Shown: positions 26,194 to 35,400 of the stretch, in pieces
Layout of the letters: every line of letters begins with the position of its first letter
Position numbering within the stretch: position 1 is the first letter of the stretch
Assembly: GCA_002402825.1 (NCBI GenBank)
Contig: DHGP01000030.1
Location: 1-57,400, forward strand
Direction of reading: 5' to 3'
From: Firmicutes bacterium UBA4795
GTDB lineage: Bacteria; Bacillota; Desulfotomaculia; Desulfotomaculales; Nap2-2B
Length of the DNA: 57,400 nt
Program-made: the position numbers and the translations under genes
Notes under the pieces: generated by a model
Told to the model about the DNA's origin: nothing
Seen by the model: only the letters and a program-made list of their open reading frames with translations
Database searches by the model: none

Positions 26194-26716
26194 TTGCTAG
26201 AAAAAACAAATAGTGCTGGCTATTTAGCCCAACCCCCTATGTATATGAGAAAACAAAAGCCAATAATAAGGTCTGACAATGGGCCACGGTTGATAGGCAA
26301 TCTTTTTGAGGAGGTGTGTACCGAACTAAACATAGAACATGAGCGGATACCAAAAACAGGCAAGATGCCTGTCCTACTTAAAACACCAAATCTAAATGCT
26401 CATATTGAATCATTTAACGCTATTTTATAGGGGGAATGCGATAGGCGCAACATGAGTTTTTTAGTTATGGAGAAGCCTATGAAACTGTTGATAAGTTCAT
26501 TCGGTTTTATAATAAGGTACGCATTCATTCAGGCGTCAAATGTCTCGCCCCGTATGAATGCTATCAATTGCTAAGAAATAATCTTATGAATTTAAAGCCA
26601 GTTAGAGTTTAATATTAAAAAGGAGTGGTGTTAATAGCTTATTATGGCAAGATTTAATGAGATTTTGTGAAATGATTTAGGAAAAAAGATTTATTGTCCA
26701 ATTTTAGGGGGTCAGC
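26194..26716 (+). mobile_element. IS3-family remnant: transposase C-terminal half plus right end
   Basis: Residues IIRSDNGPRLIGNLFEEVC match the integrase-core (rve) DDE domain. After a frameshift near 26440-26475, GEAYETVDKFIRFYNKVRIH and SGVKCLAPYE complete the C-terminus, with a stop at 26610-26612. About 80 nt later TGTCCAATTTTAGGGGGTCA (26695-26714) resembles the right terminal inverted repeat of IS150-like IS3 elements. The 5' half and left end are missing, so it is immobile. An in-frame TAG after FNAIL also disrupts it. Confidence 0.75.
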
Positions 26717-26723
26717 CCGAATC

Positions 26724-27368
26724 ATGAGTGATGATAAAGAAATATTTGAAAAAGTATATGAAGAAGGAACACCCTGGACAGAATCCAAGCCACCTAAAGA
26801 ATTAGTACATTTAATTGAAAGTGAAAAAATTAAACCATGCAAAGTTCTTGACGTTGGATGTGGTGAAGGATTCTATGCAATTTATTTAGCTTCAAAGGGT
26901 TTTGATGTAACAGGAATAGATATATCAGAAAATGCCATAAAACTGGCAAAAGAAAATGCGGCGAAACAAGGCATAAAAATCAAATTTATGACAATGGATG
27001 TTGCAGATTTAGACAAAATAAATGATGAATTTGATTTTGTATTTGAATGGGCAATTTTGCACCACATAATGCCTGAACAAAGACAAAAATATGTAGAAAA
27101 TATTGAAGGGATTTTGAATAAAAAGGGGAAATATTTATCCGTTTGTTTCAATGATCAAAATCCCGATTTTGGAGTGAAAGGTAAAAAATTAAGAATAGTT
27201 CCTGAAGGCGCAAAAATGCCTGCTGGAACAAGAATGTATTATTCATCTTTTGAAGAGATGAAACAATTATTTGAACCGCATTTTTATATAATTGAAGCTA
27301 AATTGATTAAAATGACTGCGGGAAAGAAAGAACATATTGGAAATTATTTCTTTATGGAAAAATCGTAA
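26724..27368 (+). CDS. class I SAM-dependent methyltransferase
   Basis: A 214-residue Rossmann-fold methyltransferase resembling TehB/UbiE-like enzymes. Motif I is VLDVGCGEGFYAIYLASKGF (about residues 40-59), then VTGIDISENAIKLAKEN and motif IV-like FDFVFEWAILHHI. The substrate is unknown. The ATG at 26724 lies about 8 nt beyond an IS3-type terminal repeat, whose AGGGGG could serve as an imperfect ribosome site with long spacing; an upstream TTG at 26694 would start inside the IS end. A/T-rich codon use differs from the neighbouring genes, suggesting transfer. Confidence 0.85.
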   Translation: MSDDKEIFEKVYEEGTPWTESKPPKELVHLIESEKIKPCKVLDVGCGEGFYAIYLASKGFDVTGIDISENAIKLAKENAAKQGIKIKFMTMDVADLDKINDEFDFVFEWAILHHIMPEQRQKYVENIEGILNKKGKYLSVCFNDQNPDFGVKGKKLRIVPEGAKMPAGTRMYYSSFEEMKQLFEPHFYIIEAKLIKMTAGKKEHIGNYFFMEKS

Positions 27369-27631
27369 AGGTACCCGATGAAGGCAAATAATAGATACAG
27401 TATCAGTTATAGGAAGGATGGCAATTGCGCAAATCCGTGTTGAACGAAGCCGCGGGGAGATACCGGAAACTATGGGGATTGTATGTTTTTTCCACCTCTT
27501 GATTTAGCACAAAACTTGGAAAATAACCGTAAAAACCAGGAAAACAGATTACTTTTATACCTATAAAAGAGCATAATTTCCCTCTCCCCCAAATCAGGCA
27601 TGGTAAAAAGAAGTATTTAGTTGGCTCTATA

Positions 27632-27945
27632 TTACCCGGCAGCCGGTAAAAGATTAAAGACCCGGCACCAACTTCCCCCACAGGATGGACAAATAGAAAT
27701 ATCTACTCCGGATACCTTTAATATTAACACCTTGAGCCAAACAGCTTCACTTTAGGCCTAACCGGTGTTCGGGTAAGCCTAAAACATTTCAGCAGTTTAG
27801 TTTTCTGATTCCGGTTGCTTAAAAAACCATAATACCTGATTTTTTGAAAACCGGAAGGAAGGACATGAAGAAGAAATCTCCGGATAAACTCCATAGCATC
27901 AAGGGAGAGAAACAAACCATTTAGTTGATGAGGTGAAAGTGCAAG
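27632..27945 (-). pseudogene. IS91-type transposase, C-terminal fragment
   Basis: The minus strand encodes LSLDAMEFIRRFLLHVLPSG, then KIRYYGFLSNRNQKTKLLKC, typical of the C-terminal region of IS91/Y2-type transposases, and after further frame changes GVDISICPSCGGSWCRVF, the zinc-binding tail. The N-terminal catalytic part is missing. It is joined directly to the truncated recombinase upstream, pointing to an internal deletion in a recombinase-plus-transposase element. Confidence 0.65.
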
Positions 27946-28686
27946 ACGCCGATACTGGCCCCATTGTTTAAAAGGTGGGTAGCAAAGCAGTGGCGCAGGG
28001 TATGCACCGAAACATCTTTGAGCTAAACCGGTAGCAACAAGGGCATTATGAAAAACGGACTGAATAGTCCGGACACAAAATCGGGTTTGAAGCCGGAATG
28101 CCTGGAAAGAGCCAGAATTTAGGTTGATACTGTTTCCAGTATTTACAAAGAAGAAAAAGATTCTTTTAAAGACAAAATGGAACAACGGTCCTTGTTACCT
28201 TTGGACTGACGAATAAAGATCCGCATATTGGCACTGTCAATATCGGAAACTTTGAGATGAGCAGCTTCGCTGACCCGAAGACCGGCTGAATAAATGGTAG
28301 AAAGAATAGCTTTGTGTTTTTTGATTATTAGTAGCTTTGATGATCTGAAAAACTTCTTGGGGAGTTAAAACAACCGGAAGAGATTATTTCTTTTTCATTC
28401 TTGGAACATGTAACATGTTCCATTCCCTGCAAAGTGCGGAGCTGACAAAAAGAATTTGATAGCCCCATAAGCGGAATTCACGTAAGCTTAAACTAAGTTT
28501 TCTTTCGGTGATAGAATGATGAAGAAAAGCCCTTACATCATCGTACCCGGCAGATGCAGGGTAGTTAGCGCAAAATTCCGCAAAACAGCGGATATGTCCC
28601 AAATAAGTTTTTTGAGTGTTTTTGGCAAAGCCCTTTAGCTCCATTGAGGTAATCATCAATTGAATAAAATCCTGCATAAAAAACAC
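27942..28686 (-). pseudogene. tyrosine recombinase (XerC/D-like), multiply frameshifted
   Basis: On the minus strand an N-terminal SAM-like domain (FIQLMITSMELKGFAKNTQK, then TYLGHIRCFAEF) is followed in other frames by the catalytic core IYSAGLRVSEAAHLKVSDID and, near 27950-28005, VHTLRHCFATHLLNNGAS containing the conserved H-x-x-R-H box. The final tyrosine region is lost. At least three frame breaks make it inactive. It pairs with the IS91-type fragment, an arrangement known for such elements. Confidence 0.7.
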
Positions 28687-28996
28687 CTTCCTTTTTTACT
28701 TTATAGCCTTTGGTTATGCCAGAGAAAGGTTTTATGGGTAATCTTGCCAAAACAGATGCCCACGTTATTGATGCTTTACTAAAGTCGGAAACGGGTGTTT
28801 ATAAAACTGACTTTTTGCCTGAACAGCGTTCCCAAAAATTTTTATCTATATTTATTATTTATTTTATTGCTATATTTATAGCTACAAGCAAACTGGTTAT
28901 CACGGGAATTTGTGGGATTTCTGAAAGAACTTTTAACGCAGAAAAAGACTCCTAAAGAAATATGGAGAAAAATCCCATGACACAAAATTTTTTTAC

Positions 28997-29005
28997 TGGT
29001 ATACT
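28997..29005 (+). promoter_or_regulatory. candidate extended -10 promoter for CRISPR module 1
   Basis: TGGTATACT fits an extended -10 (TGnTATACT) 122 nt upstream of the cas3' start. No good -35 is visible. Confidence 0.35.
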
Positions 29006-29126
29006 AATTGTTAAGAAATATATGAAAGCACAACCTGCAAAAACTCCTAACCTTTAATTATTGAGGCCTGCATAAGAGAAAAAAATTAATTCGGTGGATT
29101 CCAGGTTTATAGGGAAGTGAACAAGC

Positions 29127-31865
29127 TTGGGCATAAAAACTTGTGTAACCAACACTCCACCCGTGTTCTCTGAATACGTTCCTGGAAACTTTTTGTCTTT
29201 ATTTCGGTCTTATTTTTCTTTAAGATTTGGCTTTCCGGAAGAGAGCTTATACCCTTTTGGGCACCAGGCCAGGGTTTTTGATCTTGTCGCAAAAGGTCAA
29301 GAAACATTTCTGGTTGCCGGAACTGCGTCAGGGAAGACTCTGGCAATAGCAGTACCCCTTTTTACAAAGCTTCAATCGGGTTTAATTCAACGCGTACTTT
29401 TTATTTATCCAACTGTTGCCCTAATGGAGGATCAGCTTTCGGTAATGGATACACTTGCCCAAATAACTGGTCTTGAGGTTAGTTACATCCGGGGAGGTAT
29501 GAGCCGCTCAAAATTAATATCTGCACTGACTAAACCAATAATTTTGTCTACACCGGATGAAATATACTGGTTTTTCCGCAAGAATGTAAAATATAACGGG
29601 TTGCTTATTTATGGTTTATGCCAGGTGGATGAATTTGTTTTGGACGAAGCACATCTTTTCAATGGGCTGATGCTAAGAAACTTCGAACATTTCTGGCAGC
29701 GCATAAAGAGCCTGACCGAAATTTTAGGTAAAACGCCACGTCTGCACATTCTAACTGCAACCCCGACAGAGGAATTACAGAGGTTAACCAGCACCAGCAC
29801 GGAGCTTGTTATTGGAAAATCAAAGTGCGATGAGGTGGAGGTAGAATTTCGGGCATGTGGGCGTTTTGAGCGGGCTGAGCAGTTTGCAAATGCGATTAAT
29901 GAAGTGCTTGGCGCCGGTCAACGGAAAGTGCTTGTTGTATGTAACTCGGCCCGTTTAGCGCATCAATTATTTGAAAAATACAAGGTGGAAGATACATCAA
30001 TTATTCCTGCGGAGCACCGGGTGAAATTCGGGAAAGTAGCATTAAGCTGTTTGGCGAGCTGGCTGGAGAAATCTGGTATGGAAAAGGAACTAATTGCTGA
30101 GTTGAACGCGCGCTTGTTTAAGGAAGAGGATGTTGTTCTTGCCGATGTCCCTAAAGATATAAGTCTTAAGCTCCCATTGCAAGATGTGGTTGCCTGTATC
30201 ACGGGCATTTTAGAAAAACAATGCTGGCGGATCAGACATGCTTTACGGGAAAAAAGCCAACGCCAAAATGAACCATGGGAGACACTTTTACATAACCGTT
30301 CACTTCCTTGCCGGATTATCGCTATATTGCGTGAACAACTGGAAAGCACTAACGGAGTAGAACAGCAAAATATAATTGTCGAACAGTGGATTACCGAAAT
30401 AATTGAAAAAATAAGCAATATCCCGGATGATACTATTCATTGTCAGGCTGACGAGTATGCAACGCTGGTAAATGCCTTTATGTCGGGGGGTATAGATAGA
30501 GAATTGTCATCTCTATTGGTCAGGCAGCTGGCTTTCGAAATGAAGGCCGACCCTGCCCAAATTCCAACGCGTGGTTTAAGTCACCGTCCTGTTTATCTTC
30601 GCTGGTTGGATTGGATGGTAGAAAAAGATAAGGCAGATAAACTACGCAGTTTAATCAGGTCGGGGTTGGAATCAGGTGAGTTAGACGTTGAATGTCGCCA
30701 TATTGGTCTATGGAAAGATATGGGCATACCCCTTATCGTCTATTCAGGAAGTATGGCAAAACAAGCCCGGGAAGGTTTAATAAATGTTTTTGCTGACTTG
30801 GAACAAGCAGTGCTTGTTTCTACTTCAGCAGTGGAAGTGGGCGTGGATTTTAATGCAGATACCCTGATTACCGAAGAATGTGAAGGTAATTCTTTTCTTC
30901 AGCGCTTCGGGCGGGTTGGCCGGCAGGGAAAAGGAGGAAAGGTTATTGTTCTGGTAAGCGGAGATACGTACGTAGCGCTTAATGATCTTGACAACTGCAA
31001 AATTAGCCGGGAGGACTTTTCAACCAGAATAACAAAGATATTTCCTCACCGTAATTATGCAACGGGTTCACAATTGCTTGATGCCAGCCACTATCTGGTT
31101 AATGAGCAGTTAGGGCGTATTGGTGAAAGACTTAACAGAATGCCCGGACTGGCAAATGCAAAACCGTATGCTGAACAGTTGCGTGCAGCCAACATCCAAT
31201 TTAGTTACGGTCTGCGCAGCACAATGCCGCAAATTTCTCTGCGGGACGGGGTAACCAAGGATCCCTTTTACTTGCTTCGTTATGTTGGTAACGAAAATCT
31301 GACCTCCACGGATTCACCGTTCGAAGTCGCCCGGGCGAAGATGTGGCTTACGAGCCTGATTTTCCAACCAGCAAAATTTGAGGTGATTGTGGACCTGGAA
31401 GAGACTTTAAAGGTAAGCCGGCACATTTTTATCTGGGCAGAAAATAAATTTCACGTTTGGTCCCAGTTGGCTGCAGGTTCGGAATATCTCAGAAAAATGT
31501 TTGATTATTTTGGACAAAAGGGTGATTGGACCAGGTGGCACCAGGGTAATTTTCTTCTCCTTTACGGCGATGTTTACCTGAAGCGCATTCACCGGGAAGT
31601 CCCGAATCCTGAACCTGTGTGCGATTCCGAGCAAAACCCTTTGTTTATCCCCAATCAAACTTACCTAGTGCTATGGGGTTGGACAAACACCGAAGATATA
31701 CGCCAATTGTTTGAAGATGCGGGTGTTGCTAATTGGGAAGAACTTTACTATGACTGGGTTGGCCATGAATGGTCGGGCAAGGCAATGGTAATTCTTGAAA
31801 AAACAACCGGGGCGTGTTTTTCTGCTTATAAGGAGCTATTAGCTTATGTTAATCGAAAAGTTTAA
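29127..31865 (+). CDS. cas3: type I-D-like Cas3' helicase (no HD domain), module 1
   Basis: A 912-residue superfamily 2 helicase that would unwind target DNA recruited by the Cascade-like complex. Walker A VAGTASGKTLA (residues 63-73), DEAH box (D173 onward, LDEAHLF), LTATP, STSAVEVGVDF and QRFGRVGRQGKGG are present. No HD nuclease domain is fused, consistent with type I-D where the HD lies elsewhere. The TTG start has AGGGAAG upstream. The gene overlaps the HD-domain gene by 20 nt and heads a seven-gene operon. It is longer than the module 3 homologue, with an insertion between motifs. Confidence 0.88.
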   Translation: MGIKTCVTNTPPVFSEYVPGNFLSLFRSYFSLRFGFPEESLYPFGHQARVFDLVAKGQETFLVAGTASGKTLAIAVPLFTKLQSGLIQRVLFIYPTVALMEDQLSVMDTLAQITGLEVSYIRGGMSRSKLISALTKPIILSTPDEIYWFFRKNVKYNGLLIYGLCQVDEFVLDEAHLFNGLMLRNFEHFWQRIKSLTEILGKTPRLHILTATPTEELQRLTSTSTELVIGKSKCDEVEVEFRACGRFERAEQFANAINEVLGAGQRKVLVVCNSARLAHQLFEKYKVEDTSIIPAEHRVKFGKVALSCLASWLEKSGMEKELIAELNARLFKEEDVVLADVPKDISLKLPLQDVVACITGILEKQCWRIRHALREKSQRQNEPWETLLHNRSLPCRIIAILREQLESTNGVEQQNIIVEQWITEIIEKISNIPDDTIHCQADEYATLVNAFMSGGIDRELSSLLVRQLAFEMKADPAQIPTRGLSHRPVYLRWLDWMVEKDKADKLRSLIRSGLESGELDVECRHIGLWKDMGIPLIVYSGSMAKQAREGLINVFADLEQAVLVSTSAVEVGVDFNADTLITEECEGNSFLQRFGRVGRQGKGGKVIVLVSGDTYVALNDLDNCKISREDFSTRITKIFPHRNYATGSQLLDASHYLVNEQLGRIGERLNRMPGLANAKPYAEQLRAANIQFSYGLRSTMPQISLRDGVTKDPFYLLRYVGNENLTSTDSPFEVARAKMWLTSLIFQPAKFEVIVDLEETLKVSRHIFIWAENKFHVWSQLAAGSEYLRKMFDYFGQKGDWTRWHQGNFLLLYGDVYLKRIHREVPNPEPVCDSEQNPLFIPNQTYLVLWGWTNTEDIRQLFEDAGVANWEELYYDWVGHEWSGKAMVILEKTTGACFSAYKELLAYVNRKV

Positions 31866-32613
31866 ATCTAACCTGGGTAAGTCAGCCCATGGCGGTCAAA
31901 CGCTTTACGGGCACTTAATGGATTGCTTAAAGATTGCCTGCCGGATTTTAACCGACCGGCGGCTGATGCCAGATGGTTATCCCAAGCAAAAACGTGACCA
32001 ATTGCTGTTTGGTACTTTTATTCACGATATTGGCAAGCTGGATAGTGATTTTCAAGCAATGCTAAAAGCAGCTTGTAACGGCCAGCCTTTACCCTCCAGG
32101 CGGGTTAAGCATTAGGCCAGCACTTTGGACTTTGAACAATTAATTCGAGAGTCGGAGGAAGAAATTAAAAATCATCTACAAAACGTACTCAATTACAAGT
32201 TTACGGAACCAATTTCTTTTGAAGATACCCTGGCCTTTGCTGTAACTCATCACGGTTTATTTTACTTATCGATCGAGCAACGAAACGAAAAGGTGCTTCC
32301 CCGCATCCGGCGGGAATGGACTGTTTTTAATTACGGTGAGCAAAGGCGTATTACTCTGGCTGATCTCCTTTTTGATTATCACCCCCTGGGCGGGTTGATT
32401 ATTATTGCCGATTTGCTTGGTTCTTTTTGCTATGAGCAGCGCATTGGCGATATCAATGACCTTTTTTGTTGCGCTGAATCATTACAAGAGTTAATCAAAT
32501 TGCTGCTTCAAGACGAAGTAATTAAGACTTTAGAGGAGGGTATTGGCAAATACGACCCGCGTCTTTATGGATTGCGTGATCTAATCATTTTAATAGCAGG
32601 AGGATTAATATAA
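31846..32613 (+). pseudogene. Cas3''-type HD nuclease with in-frame TAG
   Basis: The frame from the ATG at 31846 to the TAA at 32611-32613 is one HD-domain protein of about 255 residues, interrupted only by TAG at 32113-32115 immediately after the KH89 motif; the frame is unchanged beyond it. HD features: GH23, FIHDIGKLD (H60-D61), RRVKH before the stop, then AVTHHGLFY and IIADLLGSF after it. Reading TAG as Gln would restore a normal K-H-x-A-S stretch. It could be a single-base nonsense mutation, readthrough, or a sequencing error. The start overlaps cas3' and the stop overlaps the next gene (TAATG), so the operon is translationally coupled. Confidence 0.75.
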
Positions 32614-34760
32614 TGGATTATATTGGAGATATTGTCCGTGAGCAGGCTGAAGAAGCAATTAACAAATTGGGAGTTCATAATGTTATTACGGCGGAAGATG
32701 TTGCTGAAAGTGTATTACGTCAGGCTGTTTATTGGGAAAAATCAGCAACTAATGGCGAAAAATTAATGTTCATTCGCTTTTTTTCTCCTGTTATCCAGCG
32801 TGAGGAGGTATTTTTGGGCAATATTTTGTTTAATACCTTTTTGAGCAAGGCATTTGTCCGGGCAATTGACAAAAACAATTTCGGGAAAATAGAGCTCATT
32901 GCGAACGACTTAGAAAATTATTACTTTTTATTGCTTACAAAACCTTACGTAGCACAAGTACAACTAAAAGCTGCATTTCGCAACGAGGTTAAAAATAAGC
33001 TGCCTGATCTATTCTTTGGTGACGAGGATCAAACCAGGGGAATTTATGGATCACTTGAGACAATGTTAGACTTTGTTAAGGCAAATGTAGAGCCTTTCCC
33101 TGTCTTTATTATGCCGCAAGCATATGCCAAATGCTTAGAAAAGGCAGTTCGGTCCTCGCTCCTTCGGAAGATTGAAAAAAGTTCATTTGATCGCAACCCT
33201 ACTTCCATTATGGCAAACCTTGCCTTTTTCTATAGCCACGATGGAGCAGAAATGCAAGGCCCTTATTTATTCCTTGCCCGGCTAATGTTAAGGTATAACG
33301 TGATAAATGAAGAGGATTTGCGAAATGCTCTGGCTTTAAGTAATGAGGTAGAATTAGATGATGAAGCAAGCGTTAAAAAAATAATCGAAGATTCTCTTAA
33401 ACAAAAAGGAGGTCGAACATTTTCTTCTATTCAGTTACAAAAAGTGTTAAAGAAAGCTGTTCTTAATCTTGGCGCCAGGGTAGATACTCATCCTGCTGAA
33501 TGGTTGATACCTTATGTAAACAGTAAGTTTTTCCCTAATGACGAATCAGTTCTTGTTACAGAAATCCTAGAAGGTGTTTGGATTGGCTATGAATCCTTGA
33601 GTTGTTCTAAAGAAATGGTGGACGTTAGTTGTCGCGTTTGTGGGGCAAGGCAATCTAAAGCCGAAGATAAAAGCATCCTGATGGGGCAAAATACTCATAA
33701 ATTTCATAACCAGTCAAGCAAACAAAAAGATGCGGAAAACCCCAAAAGTTGCTTGCGCTGTGCTATTTGTACTTATTTGATGGTAAAACTTATTGGTTCA
33801 GAAGCTGTTGGCCAACCCCAGGTTCCCAAGACTTACAACCTGATTTTTCATTACGGCAAACATAATGATAACGAAGTGGTTGAACTTGCCCGTCGTATTG
33901 ACCTGATTTGGAATTTGGTCCGGGAACACCGTAATATTGAACAGGTACACCGTGAAATGGCAAGACAGGTGAAAGATTTAAAAACCAGGTGTGACCGTGA
34001 GCCGGATGCCGGGAAAAAGCAGGTGTTAGCAAAAGAGCTTGTTCAAAAGGAGGTGGAATTGGAGCAATCGCAGACCTCTCTTTCCGGAGTTGAGGAAAAT
34101 ATTTATGCGGCCTGTCCCTGGTTAAAAGCAACGGGTACCTCGCCTGTTCCAGCAGAAAATTGTTCCCTGGACGCGCTTTTAAATATCCAGCTTTCAGAAA
34201 CAAAAGTAGAACGACATGTCCTCGGGCTTGGTATGGGTGGCTACCGGATGATTCTCTTTGTGCTGCCCCAAATTCGTCCCCCGCGTGAGGCAAAGGAACA
34301 TGATTTTGCCCAGCGCCGCTTCTCCGACAGCCGTGTTACAGTTACTGCCGTGCTTTCTTTTTTACATCAGTTATGCGGATGCGATGGACCGTTTTATTAC
34401 CAGTCACTACCCGTACTTGCACCCGAATCTTTCCAGCGAGATACATTTTATATCCGCAACAAACCCATAAATGTTCAAAAGGCTTTGAATGAATATGAAG
34501 TAATTACTCAACTGGCATGGAAACTTATCTGGGATTCGGGAAGTGGAGGTTTTGTAAAAAAAGTAATCCTTGCTGAAAAATTACTTGAAGACCCGCTGGA
34601 AATATTTTCTGCAGTAATGCGTGATAGCGCAATTCTGGGACAAGCCAAAGGTAATTATAAACGGCTACCGGGCAGCTACCGTCCGGACTGGAAAGCGTAT
34701 GATCTAACCGAATACACAAGGTTCATTCAAAAACTTTCAAAACTTCAGGAGGTGGAATAA
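32613..34760 (+). CDS. cas10d: Cas10d-like large subunit without HD domain, module 1
   Basis: A 715-residue protein in the position of the type I-D large subunit (Csc3/Cas10d). A zinc-finger-like region CRVCGARQ ... CLRCAIC lies around residues 345-390, followed by a coiled coil (about 440-490). No GGDD cyclase motif is seen, as expected for Cas10d. The HD domain usually fused to the N-terminus is encoded by the preceding gene. Start ATG at 32613 overlaps that gene's stop and has AGGAGG upstream. Assignment rests on gene order and domain pattern, since sequence identity to characterised Cas10d cannot be measured here. Confidence 0.72.
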   Translation: MDYIGDIVREQAEEAINKLGVHNVITAEDVAESVLRQAVYWEKSATNGEKLMFIRFFSPVIQREEVFLGNILFNTFLSKAFVRAIDKNNFGKIELIANDLENYYFLLLTKPYVAQVQLKAAFRNEVKNKLPDLFFGDEDQTRGIYGSLETMLDFVKANVEPFPVFIMPQAYAKCLEKAVRSSLLRKIEKSSFDRNPTSIMANLAFFYSHDGAEMQGPYLFLARLMLRYNVINEEDLRNALALSNEVELDDEASVKKIIEDSLKQKGGRTFSSIQLQKVLKKAVLNLGARVDTHPAEWLIPYVNSKFFPNDESVLVTEILEGVWIGYESLSCSKEMVDVSCRVCGARQSKAEDKSILMGQNTHKFHNQSSKQKDAENPKSCLRCAICTYLMVKLIGSEAVGQPQVPKTYNLIFHYGKHNDNEVVELARRIDLIWNLVREHRNIEQVHREMARQVKDLKTRCDREPDAGKKQVLAKELVQKEVELEQSQTSLSGVEENIYAACPWLKATGTSPVPAENCSLDALLNIQLSETKVERHVLGLGMGGYRMILFVLPQIRPPREAKEHDFAQRRFSDSRVTVTAVLSFLHQLCGCDGPFYYQSLPVLAPESFQRDTFYIRNKPINVQKALNEYEVITQLAWKLIWDSGSGGFVKKVILAEKLLEDPLEIFSAVMRDSAILGQAKGNYKRLPGSYRPDWKAYDLTEYTRFIQKLSKLQEVE

Positions 34761-34761
34761 C

Positions 34762-35400
34762 ATGGCCTTGCAAGTCGACCGTAAAGAACTGGATGATTTT
34801 TGCCCAAAGCTCTTCTATGTGTTGGATAACTTAGGCTTGCTGCCGCGTTACCTGGGGGCAAAGCCCAATGAATTTGAAAAATACTCGCGCCTGCTTTTCG
34901 GCAGCATTCAGCGCTATAACGATGTCGAGGCCGGCTTTAAAGAGTGGGAAAGCAGGATATTACGTGAATCACCCTATCGTAAAGAGGAACATTATCTTGT
35001 AATAGAAACTTTACGGCAGTGGTTATTGGAGCATAAAGAGATATTTAATAAGAAAGCAAATCTGCAGCACCTTCACGCAAGTCTTTACGCCCGGGTTTTT
35101 AATTACCTTTATCCCCGTCGTGTACTTGTAAACGCCTATTGTGGAAAACATCGGGGTAATATTAAAGCCATTGAACCTGAATTCATAAAAAAGGCTTTGC
35201 CTGACTCTATTAAAACGGAAATCCAAAAGTTAAAAGAGACTTATAGTTATGAATGGGAAAACATCATTAACGACGCGATAACAAGTCTTATTGGCAATGC
35301 TGCTTATTACCGCAAGGTATTAAGTGGTGAAGAACCTGTTGTTTCAACCAGAGAAGCGGGAACTGAGGAATTAAAAGAAATTGAGGAGGTTTTATCATGA
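34762..35400 (+). CDS. 212-aa helical protein between cas10d and cas7d, candidate Cas11-like small subunit
   Basis: I do not recognise a named family. The protein is predicted mostly helical and charged (LFYVLDNLGLLPRYLGAK, YLVIETLRQWLLEHKEIF, ending AGTEELKEIEEVLS). It starts 1 nt after the large-subunit stop with AGGAGG upstream and overlaps cas7d by 4 nt, so it is tightly co-translated with the effector complex. In studied type I-D systems the Cas11d small subunit comes from an internal start within cas10d. A separate gene here could replace that. This is inference from position, size and helical content. Confidence 0.6.
   Translation: MALQVDRKELDDFCPKLFYVLDNLGLLPRYLGAKPNEFEKYSRLLFGSIQRYNDVEAGFKEWESRILRESPYRKEEHYLVIETLRQWLLEHKEIFNKKANLQHLHASLYARVFNYLYPRRVLVNAYCGKHRGNIKAIEPEFIKKALPDSIKTEIQKLKETYSYEWENIINDAITSLIGNAAYYRKVLSGEEPVVSTREAGTEELKEIEEVLS

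Noticed and set aside
28710..28955. 81-residue plus-strand frame between the recombinase remnant and cas3'
   Set aside because: No ribosome site for the ATG and a mixed, unrecognised sequence; probably element debris.
31846..32115. HD ORF as a complete 89-residue protein
   Set aside because: The frame continues unchanged after TAG with the remaining HD-domain residues, so the short product is better read as interrupted.
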